A stretch of DNA of 64,000 bases from Triglochin maritima. Taxonomy: Eukaryota; Streptophyta; Magnoliopsida; Alismatales; Juncaginaceae. Within the stretch, counting starts at the first letter, position 1; each line of letters opens with the position of its first letter. The stretch spans positions 25,380,501 to 25,444,500 of the forward strand of contig OY821786.1 in NCBI GenBank assembly GCA_963682175.1, read 5' to 3'. The position numbers and the translations under genes are program-made. The notes beneath the pieces are model-generated. The model made no database searches and was not told the DNA's origin. It saw only the letters and a program-made list of their open reading frames with translations. This document shows positions 31,919 to 42,000 of this stretch, one piece after another.

Positions 31919-33636
31919 CCCACTCTTGAGATTCCCATTTGATGTCTTTTGACAAATGAAGATGGGAACTTATGTTTGTACATAGTTATAAAAATAAAAA
32001 AAAGAGACAAAAAAGTACAATAAAAGACTCCTTCAGTGAGCATCGATTGTTGCGAGCCCCAACCCTTGTGTATTTGGGCTCCATTTATTTCACGTAGTTG
32101 TATCCTTTCTTTAGCACCTCACAGGTTTTGAGCGAGCATTGATTATTGTGGGCCCCAACCCTTGTGTACTTGGGCCCCATTTCTTCACGTATTTGTCTCC
32201 CTTCTTCAGTACCTCACAGGTTTTGACGGAATTCGGGTTTGTGTCCATCACTATAACCATGAACTTCCTTTTGCGCTTCATGTTGGTGAGATCTTCCCTG
32301 TTTTATGCATAAATCCATGTAGTTTCATGCTCACATTCATTGAGGACAATGCATGAAGTAGGTGTGGGGGGGTGTTTTACGTGTGTACATAGTTGAGTCT
32401 TTTTCCTTTGATTTTATTTTTTATTTTATGTGCATTATTAGGGTCATGTTAGTGTGCTGCATTTAATATCGATATATCTGCTTGCCATGATCCTTGGGTG
32501 ACTTGTCTTCTTTTGCTTGCCTAGTGCTTCAAAATTTCCACATTTCTTTCAAAATTTCCATGTGTTTGCGAAAGAAAATGTTTTGTGAGTTTTGCGTGTG
32601 TTTAGCATGTGCAAAACCGTTGAGAGGCAAAGTAAAAAGAAAGCTCCCAAAATTGTCTTGAACTTGATGCATTAGGATATCTAGTATTGTGGCTTTAGGA
32701 TTTATCGAGCCGTTAGGATGCACCCCAGTTTTCCCTTGGGGGTGAGTAATCATAGGGTTTCAGTGCTCAAACATTCAAAGAAGTTCACCCTGAACCTAGT
32801 GAGTCAATAATTCGTGTTTGTTAATTTAGGAAGTTTGTTGTCGTCAAGGACCCTCTTAATCTTGTTGTGAGACATTAGTGTAGGGGTTTTGGTTCATGTG
32901 TAGATAAGAAATAAGTGAGTAGGTGTTCTCTCTTCTCGCACGGCTCCTATCACACGGGAAAGTAGGTCTGAGGGGACTTTGTTCCTGGTGCTTTCGAGTC
33001 ATCGGACTTGGGATGCGCCGACCGAACTCCCGTTACACGGGTGGTAGGGATTGCCCTATGTGGAGATTTGTGGAAAGGTGTACGTGATAGTGTAAGTCCT
33101 CATGGGCAATGATGCACGAAACCTGACCCTGGGAGAATGGAGCTCCAACCAAGAAAAAGAAAAGAAGAAAAAAAATTGTGAAAAGAAACAAAAAGAAAAA
33201 AATGGTAATGCAAATAAGAACCTTAATGGACCTTACACTTTGTATCACTTGAGGATGTTGAGGTTGTCCATGTCTTTCACTTAATTCCTTATTTAACTTG
33301 CACGAATGGTTCATTAGGTTAGGTGTGTGGACTGATTACCTATATAGAGTCGGCCCCCGTAGGATTACCGCGTCCAATGATCGACAAAATATTTCCAACG
33401 AGTCGAGTGTCTTGATTGATTAATGCATCTTGTTCGGATTTTGTGGGTATATCCGCTGAAAACCCTCAGGAGACAACACTCCTCCTCCTTGGCAACAAGG
33501 AGGTTTAACGGCTTGTTGCACATGCTAAGTGCAACCGTGATTCCTACGAAAGTGAGTTAGGATTTCTTGTTTTTCGTTTGTTTTTCTCTTTCTTTGTTTT
33601 GCTCGAGACTAGCAAAAACTTAGGTGTGGGGGTATT
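31919..33636 (+). other. 3' noncoding region of element A
   Basis: 1.7 kb without coding potential. It starts with a direct duplication: a CCCCAACCCTTGTGTA...CCTCACAGGTTTTGAG block at about 32037-32132 recurs at about 32138-32230 in a version close to element B. Next come a GAGGACAATGCATGA block with a second polypurine-like motif (32342-32377), the 67-nt module (33468-33534), the PPT-adjacent hairpin (about 33596-33619) and the polypurine tract AGGTGTGGGGGTATT (33622-33636). Confidence 0.7.
33468..33534 (+). ncRNA. 67-nt three-hairpin RNA module (element A copy)
   Basis: Hairpin 1: AGGAG/CTCCT around ACAACA (33468-33483). Hairpin 2: CCTCCTTG/CAAGGAGG with GNRA loop GCAA (33484-33503). After 12 nt, hairpin 3: TTGCAC/GTGCAA around ATGCTAA (33516-33534). 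All three are perfectly paired in this copy. It ends 102 nt before the 3' LTR. Confidence 0.65.
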
Positions 33637-35160
33637 TGATTGACATCATTTCATGCTTATATTTGTACCTTATATCCATTATCTTACACCTATGTAATGC
33701 TACGTGACGAGTTTTATGTTTAGTTTTCAGGAATAAAGAGGTTTGAAGAGAAGAGCCATGAAAGGACCCAAAAGCAGGAAAAAGGACCTAATTGTGAGAC
33801 ATGGGGACTAAGATGCAATGGAGAAGGACCTGATCGTAAGACCGAAGGACCTAAGAGCAAAACAGGAAACTCCACACCATCATGAGGAGTATTTTGGCAA
33901 TTCGATTCGGGTAGGAGCTCCAATAAACAAAGTAGATGCATCAAAGGCCAACAAAGACCACCAGGAAAGCCCACAACCAAAACCAACTCGATATGGATCA
34001 TATAGACCGCCAATTGGCGGTCCATAATGCTCCAGATCCGCTAAGATTTGTGCTGGGCTTGTATTAGTGTATTCTTAGTCTATTTTTGGTATTGGTTTAG
34101 ACCCACATCGGGGGATTGTCCCGGATTAGCTTTTTCCATGCCTATAAATAGAACTCTTCACCTTCCATTGTAATCACCCATTGTTTGGTGGCATTCTCTC
34201 TACTAAGGAGTGAGCCTTGAAGCAATAACTCAAGGTGGAGAAGAATGATACCTTCAATGTGAGTCATTGTTAATAAAAGTTTATTTGTTTCTTTTAATCT
34301 TGTCTTGTTATGTTGCTTGTTTTGTGTGGGTTGCTTTACTTTGTTTAATTTCTTGTTTAGTAATTTTAGTATCTTAGTTAAATGTTTTCTTTACTTAGTC
34401 TAATCAGTAGTGTAATGAGTAGTGAGTAGTTCCATCCCCATTTGGGGGGGGGGTGGAGAAATATGTGATATAATCATGTAGTGTATTAAGTTTGTGTTAT
34501 CTTTATCCCTTGAGCGTTATATGATTTCCATAACCATCTAATGGGCTTCACTCTTATCTTTGATATGCTAATGCTCTTGAATGAAGCTTAGCTTATGCTT
34601 TGATTAGTGGACCTATTTTATGGGGAATGATAAGGTTAGGATATGGATGAAGTTAATATTGGAAACACAATTTGTAGTGTATGTGCTCTTGTTGCCTTTA
34701 CCTTAGCTAATGTCTTGTATGTTTTAATGATGTAGTCTTATCTTAATTCATGTGGAGGCATAGTAGGGTCTAGTCTTTATACTTGAGTTCATGTAGCTTC
34801 ATTCCAACTATTGTCTTGCATGTTTTAATGATGTAGTCTTATCTTAATTGATGTGGAGGCAAAGTTGGATGTAGTTTTATGATTTCATGCACTACATGTT
34901 GTGAGGAGCTTAATGAAGACACACACACTTCTTTATGTTCACATTATTTCTCTACCCCCAATGGGGCTTAGTTTTATTGCTTATCTTCATTTCCTTTTTG
35001 CATCTTAGTGTAGTCTAGTGTAACCAACCCTTCTCTCCTTCTTTTTACCTCTCGCCTTCGTACAAACCAATTGTCGACACACCTCCCAGTGGACGACCCG
35101 TATTTGCCACCACTTCAACGCGGCCGTGCACTTGCGGTAAATATAAAACGAGATCAATCA
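33637..35160 (+). repeat. 3' LTR of element A
   Basis: 1.52 kb. It has only one palindrome (34005-34022) where the 5' LTR has two. The missing segment of about 20 bp is consistent with recombination between the repeated palindromes. It ends GATCAATCA, followed by the target duplication and the rest of the element B gene. Confidence 0.95.
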
Positions 35161-36079
35161 AAGGTTAACATCCCCTTGTTGGATGTCAACCAACAAATAC
35201 CTCAATATGCCAAAGTGTTGAAGGATTTCTGCACAACCAAGAGGAAGACCAATGTTCCTTAGAAAGAATTCCTGGCTGCAAATGTAAGCTCACTTTTGTC
35301 CAATCCCACCTACACAAAATAGAAGGACCCTGGGTGTCCAACTATTTAGTGTACGATAGGGGACACTAGCATGAGTAATGTATTGCTTGATTTAGGATCG
35401 GCGGTCAACCTCCTTCCATTTTCTGTTTATCAACAATTGAACTTGGGAGAATTGAAACCAACTAAGATCACCCTCCAATTGGCGGATAGATCCATTCGTA
35501 TTCCAAAGGGGATTATCGAGGACGTGCTTATCAAAGTTGGAGATTTTATATTTCCAGTCGATTTTGTTGTCCTCGATATCAATCCTGTTGCGCTCACCCA
35601 CTCTCAAATACCTTTGATTTTGGGTAGACCTTTTGAGGCAACCTCCAATGCCTTAATTAATTGTAGAAATGGTCTCATGAAGCTCTCCTTTGGTAACATG
35701 AGTGTCGAGATTTATGTGTTCAACTCTGGTAAGCAATTGGAACCCATGGATGATGGTGGGAGGTCCTTGTTGGATGGCTTGGGGAGAAGCCCCATTCTTA
35801 GTGATGCAGGTCTGCTGCATCCATCGAATGAGCTTGAGGCCCTCATTCCGATGCACCCACCTATTGGTCGGAGGGTTTTGTTCGATGAGTAACTAAACCC
35901 TAGTGAGGCAACACAACTTCACTCTTTCATGTTGCCTACACCCAACCAATATCATGAGGGTTTCGAACCTTTCAGCTTTGACCTTTCAACCGTCATGACA
36001 CCTCAGAGTACCTGTGATGTTTGCCCATCTCGGCAAGTCTCTGGTCCTCATAACTCGATGTTCTGATTTGATGTTCCTT
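35161..36079 (+). pseudogene. Gag-protease gene of element B, 3' part
   Basis: Continues from 27727 after element A. The start (VNIPLLDVNQQIPQYAKVL) has stops near 35262, 35320 and 35346. The aspartic protease is then open at 35371-35892: DLGSAVNLLPFSVYQQL, TLQLADRSIRIP, VGDFIFPVDFVVLD, ILGRPFEATSNALINCRNG. Beyond it, sequence equivalent to more than 100 residues of G and C is missing, so that the EPMD motif joins DGGRSLL directly in frame. After a stop at 35890 the C-terminal extension (HEGFEPFSFDLS) can be followed to FDVP at 36079. Confidence 0.9.
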
Positions 36080-37667
36080 GACCAAATCATTATGATAATA
36101 TCTTTGTTGATGTATATATCTTGTACAAAATAATAAAAAAAAAGAAAAAAAAATAAAACCAAAAAAGCGAGTAATAAAAGACTCCATGAGCGAGCATTGA
36201 TTATTGTGGGCCCCAACCCTTGTGTACTTGGGCCCCATTTCTTCACGTATTTGTCTCCCTTCTTCAGTACCTCACAGGTTTTGAGGGAATTCGGGTTTGT
36301 GTCCATCACTATAACCATGAACTTCCTGTTGCGCTTCATGTTGGTGAGATCTTCCCTTTTTCATGCATAAATCCATGTAGTATCATGCTCACATTCATTG
36401 AGGACAATGCATGAAGTAGGTGTGGGGGGGGGGGGTGTTTTACGTGTGTACATAGTTGAGTCTTTTCCTTTGATTTTTTTTTCTTTTGTTTGCATTGTTA
36501 GGGTTATGTTAGTGTGCCGCATTTAATATCGATATATCTGCTTGCCATGATCCTTGGGTGACTTGTCTTCTTTTGCTTGCCGAGTGCTTTAAAATTTTCA
36601 CATTTCTTTCAAAATCTTCATGTGTTTGCGAAAGAAAATGTTTTTGTGGGTTTTGCGTGTGTTTAGCATGTGCAAAACCGTTGAGAGGCAAAGTAAAAAG
36701 AAAGCTCCCAAAATTGTCTTGAACTTGATGCATTAGGATTTTTGGTTTACTGGCTTTAGGTCTTATCGAGTCGTTAGGATGCACCCCAGTTTTCCCTCGG
36801 GGGGCGTGTAATCATAGGGTTTCAGTACTCAAACATCTAAAGAAGTCCACCATGAACCTAGTGAGTCAATAATTCGTGTGTGATAGTATAGGGAAGTTTG
36901 TCGTAGTCAAGGGCCCTTAAACTCTTTTTGGGAAACTGTAAGTGTAGGGGTTTTGGTTCCCATGTAGATAAGTGAATAAGTGGTGTTCGCTCTTCTCGCA
37001 CGACTTCTATCACTCGGCAAAGTAGGTCTGAGGGGACTTTGTCCCGGGTGCTCTCGAGTAATCTGACTTAGGATGCACCGACCGAACTCCCGTTACACGG
37101 GTGGTAGGGATCGCCATATGTGAAGATTTGGGGGAAGGTGTACGTGATAGTGTAAGTCCTTATAGGCAATGATGCACGAAACCTGACCCTGGGAGAATCA
37201 AACACCAATCAATATAATGCTCCAAAGAAAAAGAAAAAAAAGTCAAATAAGAACCTTAATGGACTTTACACAATGTATCACTTTCAGAAGTTAAGGTTGC
37301 CCATGTCTTTCACTTAAGTCCTTAATTAACCTTCACGAATGATTCATTAGTCTAGGTGTGTGGACTGATTACATATATAGAGTTGACCCGTAGGATTACC
37401 GCGTCCGATGATCGACAAAAATGAGCTAAAGATTTTTGTAGCTAAATTGAATAATGCATCTTTGTTCGGATTTTGTGGGTGTATCCGTTGAAAATCCTCA
37501 GAAGACAACACTCTTCCTCCTTGGCGATAAGGAGGTTTAACGGCTTGTTGCACGTGCTAAGTGCAACCGTGATTCCTACGAAAGTGAGTTAGGATTTCTT
37601 GTTTTTCGTATGCTTTTCTCTTTCTTTGTTTTGCTCGGGACTAGCAAAAGTTGGGAATGGGGGTATT
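36080..37667 (+). other. 3' noncoding region of element B
   Basis: No coding potential. The 36190-36480 segment is nearly identical to 32141-32430 of element A. It contains the second polypurine-like motif with a G run (36400-36440), the 67-nt module (37500-37566) and the degenerate polypurine tract before 37668. Confidence 0.65.
37500..37566 (+). ncRNA. 67-nt three-hairpin RNA module (element B copy)
   Basis: Hairpin 1 is weakened (AGAAG/CTCTT, one mismatch and one G.U; 37500-37515). Hairpin 2 has CCTCCTTG/TAAGGAGG with a G.U closing pair and a GCGA loop (37516-37535), still GNRA. Hairpin 3 is perfect (TTGCAC/GTGCAA, 37548-37566). Spacing is unchanged. Confidence 0.6.
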
Positions 37668-39053
37668 TGATTGACATCATTTCATGCTTATATTTGTATC
37701 TTATATCCATTATCTTTCACCTAAACAATGCTATGTAATGAGTTTTATGTTTGAATTTCAGAAATAAATAGGTTTGAAGAGAAGAGGCATAAAAGGACCT
37801 AAAAGCATGAAAAAGGACTGAGTTAAGACACTCAAGGACTAAGATGCAATATTGAAGGACCTAAACATAAGATCAAGGGACCAATGAGCAAACAAGAATA
37901 CTTCACACCATCATGGGGAGTATTTTGGCAATTCTATTCGGGTCGGAGCTTCAACAAGCAAAGTAGATGTATCAAAGACAAAGAAAGCCTTCCCGAAAAG
38001 CCCACAAGAAAATACAGAGCGAACCGAACACTGTAGACCGCTAATTGGCGGTCCAAGACTGCTAATTTGCGGTCACTTTTTGTTCGGATCCGCTAATATT
38101 TATGTGGAGCGTGTATTAGTGTATATTTAGTCTATTTCTAGTATTTTTTTAGTCCCATACCGGGGGACTGTCCCGGATTACCTTTTTCTATGGCTATAAA
38201 TAGAACTCTTCACCTTCTATTGTAATCACCCATTGCTTGGTGGCATTCTCTCTACTTGGAGTAAGCCTTGGAGCAAAATATCAAGGTGGAGAAGAATGCT
38301 ACCTTCAATGTGAGTCATCTTATAAAATAATTTTTCCATTGTTTTGTTCTTATGTTGTTTCTTTATGCATGCTTAGCTTAGTTTTATTTCTTTGATTCTA
38401 GGCTAAAGTAGTTAAAATGTTTCTTTTCTTCTTTAGTTTAATTGTTAGAGTAATGTGTAGTGAGTAGATCCATCCCCCTTTGGGGGTGGAGATGATGTTC
38501 ATACATGCATTAAAGAATGGATATGAATGCTTTATATTTTGATTGTGTTGATAAATGTGAATGTATGTTTGCTTGTTAGAGTAGAATACTACACTTGATG
38601 GGTTTTGCCACACATCTTAGACACCTCTCATGCTTGTTTAGGTTCTGAAATAACTAACTTGTGTATATGAATGTTAATCAACTAGGTTAGTGAATGGATT
38701 GATAGGTTTTTGTCATAACCTTTAGACACTTCCTATGCATGAAAACACTACCTACATTTGTGCCCATAGAATGCTTTCTTCACCTTCTTTTTAGATGTGT
38801 GCACACACTCCACCCCTTAGGGGTTTTCCATTTCTGATTTCCAGCTTTCAATTTCCCTCACTTTCGTTTTCCTTGTTTGATGCTTACTCGTTTAGTGCAG
38901 TTAGTCTAGTTTAGTTTAATCACAACTTCTTCCCCTCTTTTCCCACTTGCCTTCGAACAAACTAGAGTCTACACACCTCCTTGTGGATCAACACATATTT
39001 GTCACTGCTTCGACGTGGCCGTGCACTTGCGGTTAATTAAAACGTATCAAACA
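37668..39053 (+). repeat. 3' LTR of element B
   Basis: 1.39 kb, TGATTGACATC...GTATCAAACA, followed by target duplication AGGAC. The palindromes near 38035-38075 are partly degraded (GACCGCTAATTGGCGGTC plus a diverged copy). The small minus-strand frame at 38398-38613, also present in the 5' LTR, is not a gene. Confidence 0.93.
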
Positions 39054-39545
39054 AGGACCCTCTTGCGGTCTTCTCCAACAGTGAGCCAAAATAGCAACAA
39101 GTCTTGCTTCCAGCGTACCACCTCCAAACCCACCACTAGATTCCATAGTTTGTGAAGGTGTTTCTCTAAGGTTGGGAAATGAGGTTTGAAACCAATAAAG
39201 TAACCAAGCAAAACCATATCCCACCTTTTTTAGAGCATCTTGAACTTCCTCCTTTGAGCAAACCGCAACCATATCCCCTCCTTTCTCCACCGGTGCTACA
39301 TAGTGTAACTTCGTTGATGGCATTGCTCCGGATTTGAAGAGGTCTGACCACCTATTTGGCGAAGCCTTTTCTCTTCTTGGAGGTGGTTTTGTAGCCATCA
39401 TGTCAACCTCTAAACGTGAGGGTGAGTGATGCTTTGGTGCCTCATGGAGATGCTACCATGAGGATCGAGTGTTTTGGTGGAAGATTTGAGGTTGGGACCC
39501 AAGAAAATCCTAGGAACTCTCATGCTTTCCCCAGAGCTTCTCTTT
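39054..39545 (-). mobile_element. LINE-1, 5' part (5' UTR and ORF1 start)
   Basis: Continues LINE-1 across element B. About 145 bp of 5' UTR precede the ORF1 start at 39401. The boundary with pyrimidine-rich DNA lies somewhere near 39530-39550 and cannot be fixed because no clear target duplication is visible. Confidence 0.8.
39059..39401 (-). pseudogene. LINE-1 ORF1 N-terminal part
   Basis: Starts MMATKPPPRREKASPNRWSD and continues LFKSGAMPSTKLHYVAP, the usual opening of plant LINE ORF1. It then reads into VGYGFAWLLYWFQTSFPNL, part of the DUF4283-like region, which is completed beyond 23485 on the other side of element B. At least one frameshift occurs near the junction. ORF1 proteins bind LINE RNA. 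This copy cannot be expressed as one protein because of the 15.5-kb insertion. Confidence 0.85.
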
Positions 39546-39589
39546 CCCACTCCTTATCTCTCTCCTCACACTTTCCTTCCTTCTCCCTC
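39546..39589. repeat. Polypyrimidine DNA left of element C
   Basis: C/T-rich sequence ending TTCTCCCTC. Its last five bases (39585-39589) are the CCCTC target duplication of element C. It continues at 46203. Confidence 0.8.
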
Positions 39590-40965
39590 TGATTGAGATC
39601 ATTTCATGCTTACATTTGCATCTTATATCCATTATCTTTCACCTAAACAATGCTACGTGATGAGTTTTATGTTTGAATTTCAGAAATAAATAGGTTTGAA
39701 GAGATGAAGTATAAAAGGACCAAAAGCAGGGAAAAATGACTGAATTGTGATACCTGGGGACTAAGATGCACGGGAGAAGGACCTGAACGTAAGACCAAAG
39801 GACCAAAGAGCAAAATAGAAAAGTCCACACCATCATGGGAGTATTTTGGCAATTCTATTCGGGTCGGAGCTCCAACAAGTGAAGTAGATGCATTAAAGAC
39901 CAAAAACGACATCCCGAAAAGCTGAGAATAAAATCCAGCGTGATCTAGACCATATAGACCGCCAATTGGCGGTCTGTTTTGGCCCAAATCCGCTAAGATT
40001 TTGGTGAGTCGCGTATTAGTGTGTATTTAGTCCATTTCTGGTAGTTTTTAGTCCCACATCGGGGGATTGTCCCGGATTGCCTTTTTCTATGGCTATAAAT
40101 AGAACTCTTCACCTTCCATTGTAATAACTTCACATTTTGAGTGGCCATTCTTCCTACTAGAAGTGAGGCCTTGAAGCACGTACGAAAGTAGGAGGATGCT
40201 ACTTGAATTGTGAGTCATTTTAATAAAAGTTTCTTTATCATGTTGTTTCTTTCATGTTGTTTGTTTTACTTTGTTTAATTTCATTTCATTAGTTTAGTAG
40301 CTTAGTTAATATGCTTTCTTTGCTTTGTTTAACAATTAGTCTAATGTGTAGTGAGTAGTTCCATCCCCTTTGGGGGGTGGTGTTGATGTTCATACGTGCA
40401 TTAGAGAATGGAATGAATGCTTTATTTACAATGTGTTGATAAAACATGAATGTATGCTTGCTTGTTTAGGATAGAATTTATAACTTGATGAGTTTTACCA
40501 AAATGATTAGACACCTCTCATGCTTGTTTAGGTTCTGAAATAAACAACGTGTATATGTAAATGTTAATCCACTAGGTTGGTGAATGGATTGATAAGTTTT
40601 GCCATAACATTTAGACACTTCCTATGCATGATAACACTACCTTTATTTGTGCTTAAAGAATGTGTTCAACACCCACCTCTTTGCATGTGTGCACTCACTC
40701 CACCCCTTAGGGTGTTTCTATTTCTGAATTCCAACACTTATTTAGTTCTTAGTTTAGTTTGGTAGTTCATCATTTATTGCTTTCGTTCGCATTTCGTACT
40801 TCGTAGTGTAGTGTAGCGTGGAGTGGGATAATCAAACCCTCTTCGCCATTTTTCGCCACTTGATTTCTGATAAACAACAGGTTGCTCACCTCCCTGTGGA
40901 CGACCCGTATTTGCCACCGCTTCAACGCGGCCGTGCACTTGCGGTTATTTTAAAACGTTCAATCA
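39590..40965 (+). repeat. 5' LTR of element C
   Basis: 1.38 kb, TGATTGAGATC...GTTCAATCA. One palindrome, GACCGCCAATTGGCGGTC (39957-39974), lies about 120 bp upstream of the TATA box (about 40092-40100). The LTR is of the B/G type. Confidence 0.93.
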
Positions 40966-40971
40966 AGTTTT

Positions 40972-40989
40972 TGGCGCCGTTGCCGGGGA
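40972..40989 (+). other. Primer binding site, tRNA-Asp (element C)
   Basis: TGGCGCCGTTGCCGGGGA, perfect, six bases after the LTR. Confidence 0.93.
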
Positions 40990-42000
40990 GGTGCCAGTCC
41001 AGACTCTTGTTTGGACGATTCGAGTGGATTTAATTTGTGTTTTGTAGTTTTTATTTGTTTCAGGAGACTTGGAGTCGCAAGGGGAGGTAGCAGGAGAAGT
41101 TGGAGGCCAACCTGGGCACTTTTGATCGCCAATCAGCGGTCCGAGATCGCCAATTGGCGGTCTGGTGAGCCCTGTTTCCCTTCTAGTTTCTTCAGCTTGT
41201 TTACATAATTGATTTAGTGATCTGGGACTTGATTTGGCATGTTTTGACTTATAGTTTGTTCCCAGATCAATAATCAAACCTCCTTTAAGCAACTTGGACC
41301 CTAAAACCCAAAGCAAAAGATTAGGCATTCTTTCTTGTTTACGTCATGCATCATGTATGCTACTTAGGCACGTAGATTGTCTTTTATTTTAGCTTTATTT
41401 TCAGTTGCTGAGTGCTGGCATAAGGTACGCACCTTCTACTCTCATTCATGCATTTCGTATGAACATGCATTAGTTAGTAGGAAATGCATTGCAACAAGTG
41501 TGAGTTGAGCATTTGTTTGGAGAATTGATTGTTAGATTAAGACTCCAAAACGCTACTAAGGAGGGGTTGTCCCATATAAGATAAGGTGGGGGATTTCATC
41601 ACCCTTTCCTTCGCCCCACAAACCACACTAATCAAGAGCCTAATTTTTAAAATCAAGTAGACATTGGCCCTAAGGATTTGCCCACTCTGTCGATAGTAGG
41701 AGAGACGAGATCCCCGGATCTTGGCTCACTTGCTGGGCTTTGTGGTCCTCGTCGTAGGGAGGTGAGGCGTGTTGAGGCCGTGTGACCTCGCAGTTAGGCG
41801 TCGTTTAGCTGTAAGGACCTATAGCGACCTTAGGATTGCTTGAGCCTTGTTTGCTTGTGTGCTTCTACCTGTACCCATCCGCCGTAGCATAAGGACTTCT
41901 TCCCTTCTCTCCTGAGTCATTCTTTCTCTCCTGTGTTCCCCCGTCCTCTCCTCTATGCACATTCTTTGTTTAAAAAAAAGTTATGGTTTGTGTGTGTGCA
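40990..42000 (+). other. Leader of element C
   Basis: Contains the paired hairpins GATCGCCAATCAGCGGTC (41124-41141) and GATCGCCAATTGGCGGTC (41145-41162), where the C to T change still pairs as U.G. Next are CTGGTGAGCC, a TTTTCAGTTGCTGAG segment, AAGGTACGC near 41422 and the conserved blocks seen in A, B and G. It has no gene. Confidence 0.6.

Larger units (their letters stand above)
27728..35160 (+). mobile_element. Element A: non-autonomous Athila-like retrotransposon with minimal ORF
   Basis: Complete: 5' LTR 27728-29273 and 3' LTR 33637-35160, both TGATTGACATC...GATCAATCA. Target duplication AAGGT (27723-27727 and 35161-35165), within the gag-protease gene of element B. The primer binding site is perfect. 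The internal region is 4.36 kb with a 1.1-kb leader, a 503-codon intact ORF and 1.7 kb of 3' noncoding sequence. No capsid-type domain, protease, RT, RNase H or integrase is encoded. The LTRs differ by about 20 substitutions plus small indels by eye, so the insertion is fairly recent. Confidence 0.95.
23491..39053 (+). mobile_element. Element B: Athila-like gag-protease retrotransposon, split by element A
   Basis: 5' LTR 23491-24871 and 3' LTR 37668-39053, both beginning TGATTGACATC. Target duplication AGGAC at 23486-23490 and 39054-39058, inside LINE-1 ORF1. The internal region has a long leader, a broken gag-protease gene split at 27727/35161 by element A, and the shared 3' noncoding region with the 67-nt module. 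No polymerase is present. Its length without A and the duplicated AAGGT is about 8.1 kb. Degenerate primer binding site, LTR end mutated to TA and many stops mark it as older than A. Confidence 0.95.

Noticed and set aside
31919..33636. Possible env-like gene between the gag-derived ORF and the 3' LTR
   Set aside because: No long frame and no transmembrane or signal segment. The region is conserved as noncoding sequence.
36421..36435. G-run as a G-quadruplex
   Set aside because: A single uninterrupted G run, variable in length between copies and probably slippage in the second polypurine-like motif. Not enough separate G-tracts.
39059..39401. 122-codon minus-strand frame as an independent gene
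   Set aside because: It is the start of LINE-1 ORF1, separated from the remainder by the nested insertion of B and A.
41395..41415. TTTTCAG acceptor for a leader intron starting at the CTGGTGAGCC after the hairpins
   Set aside because: The AG is present in B and C but not in A or G, so the acceptor is not conserved.
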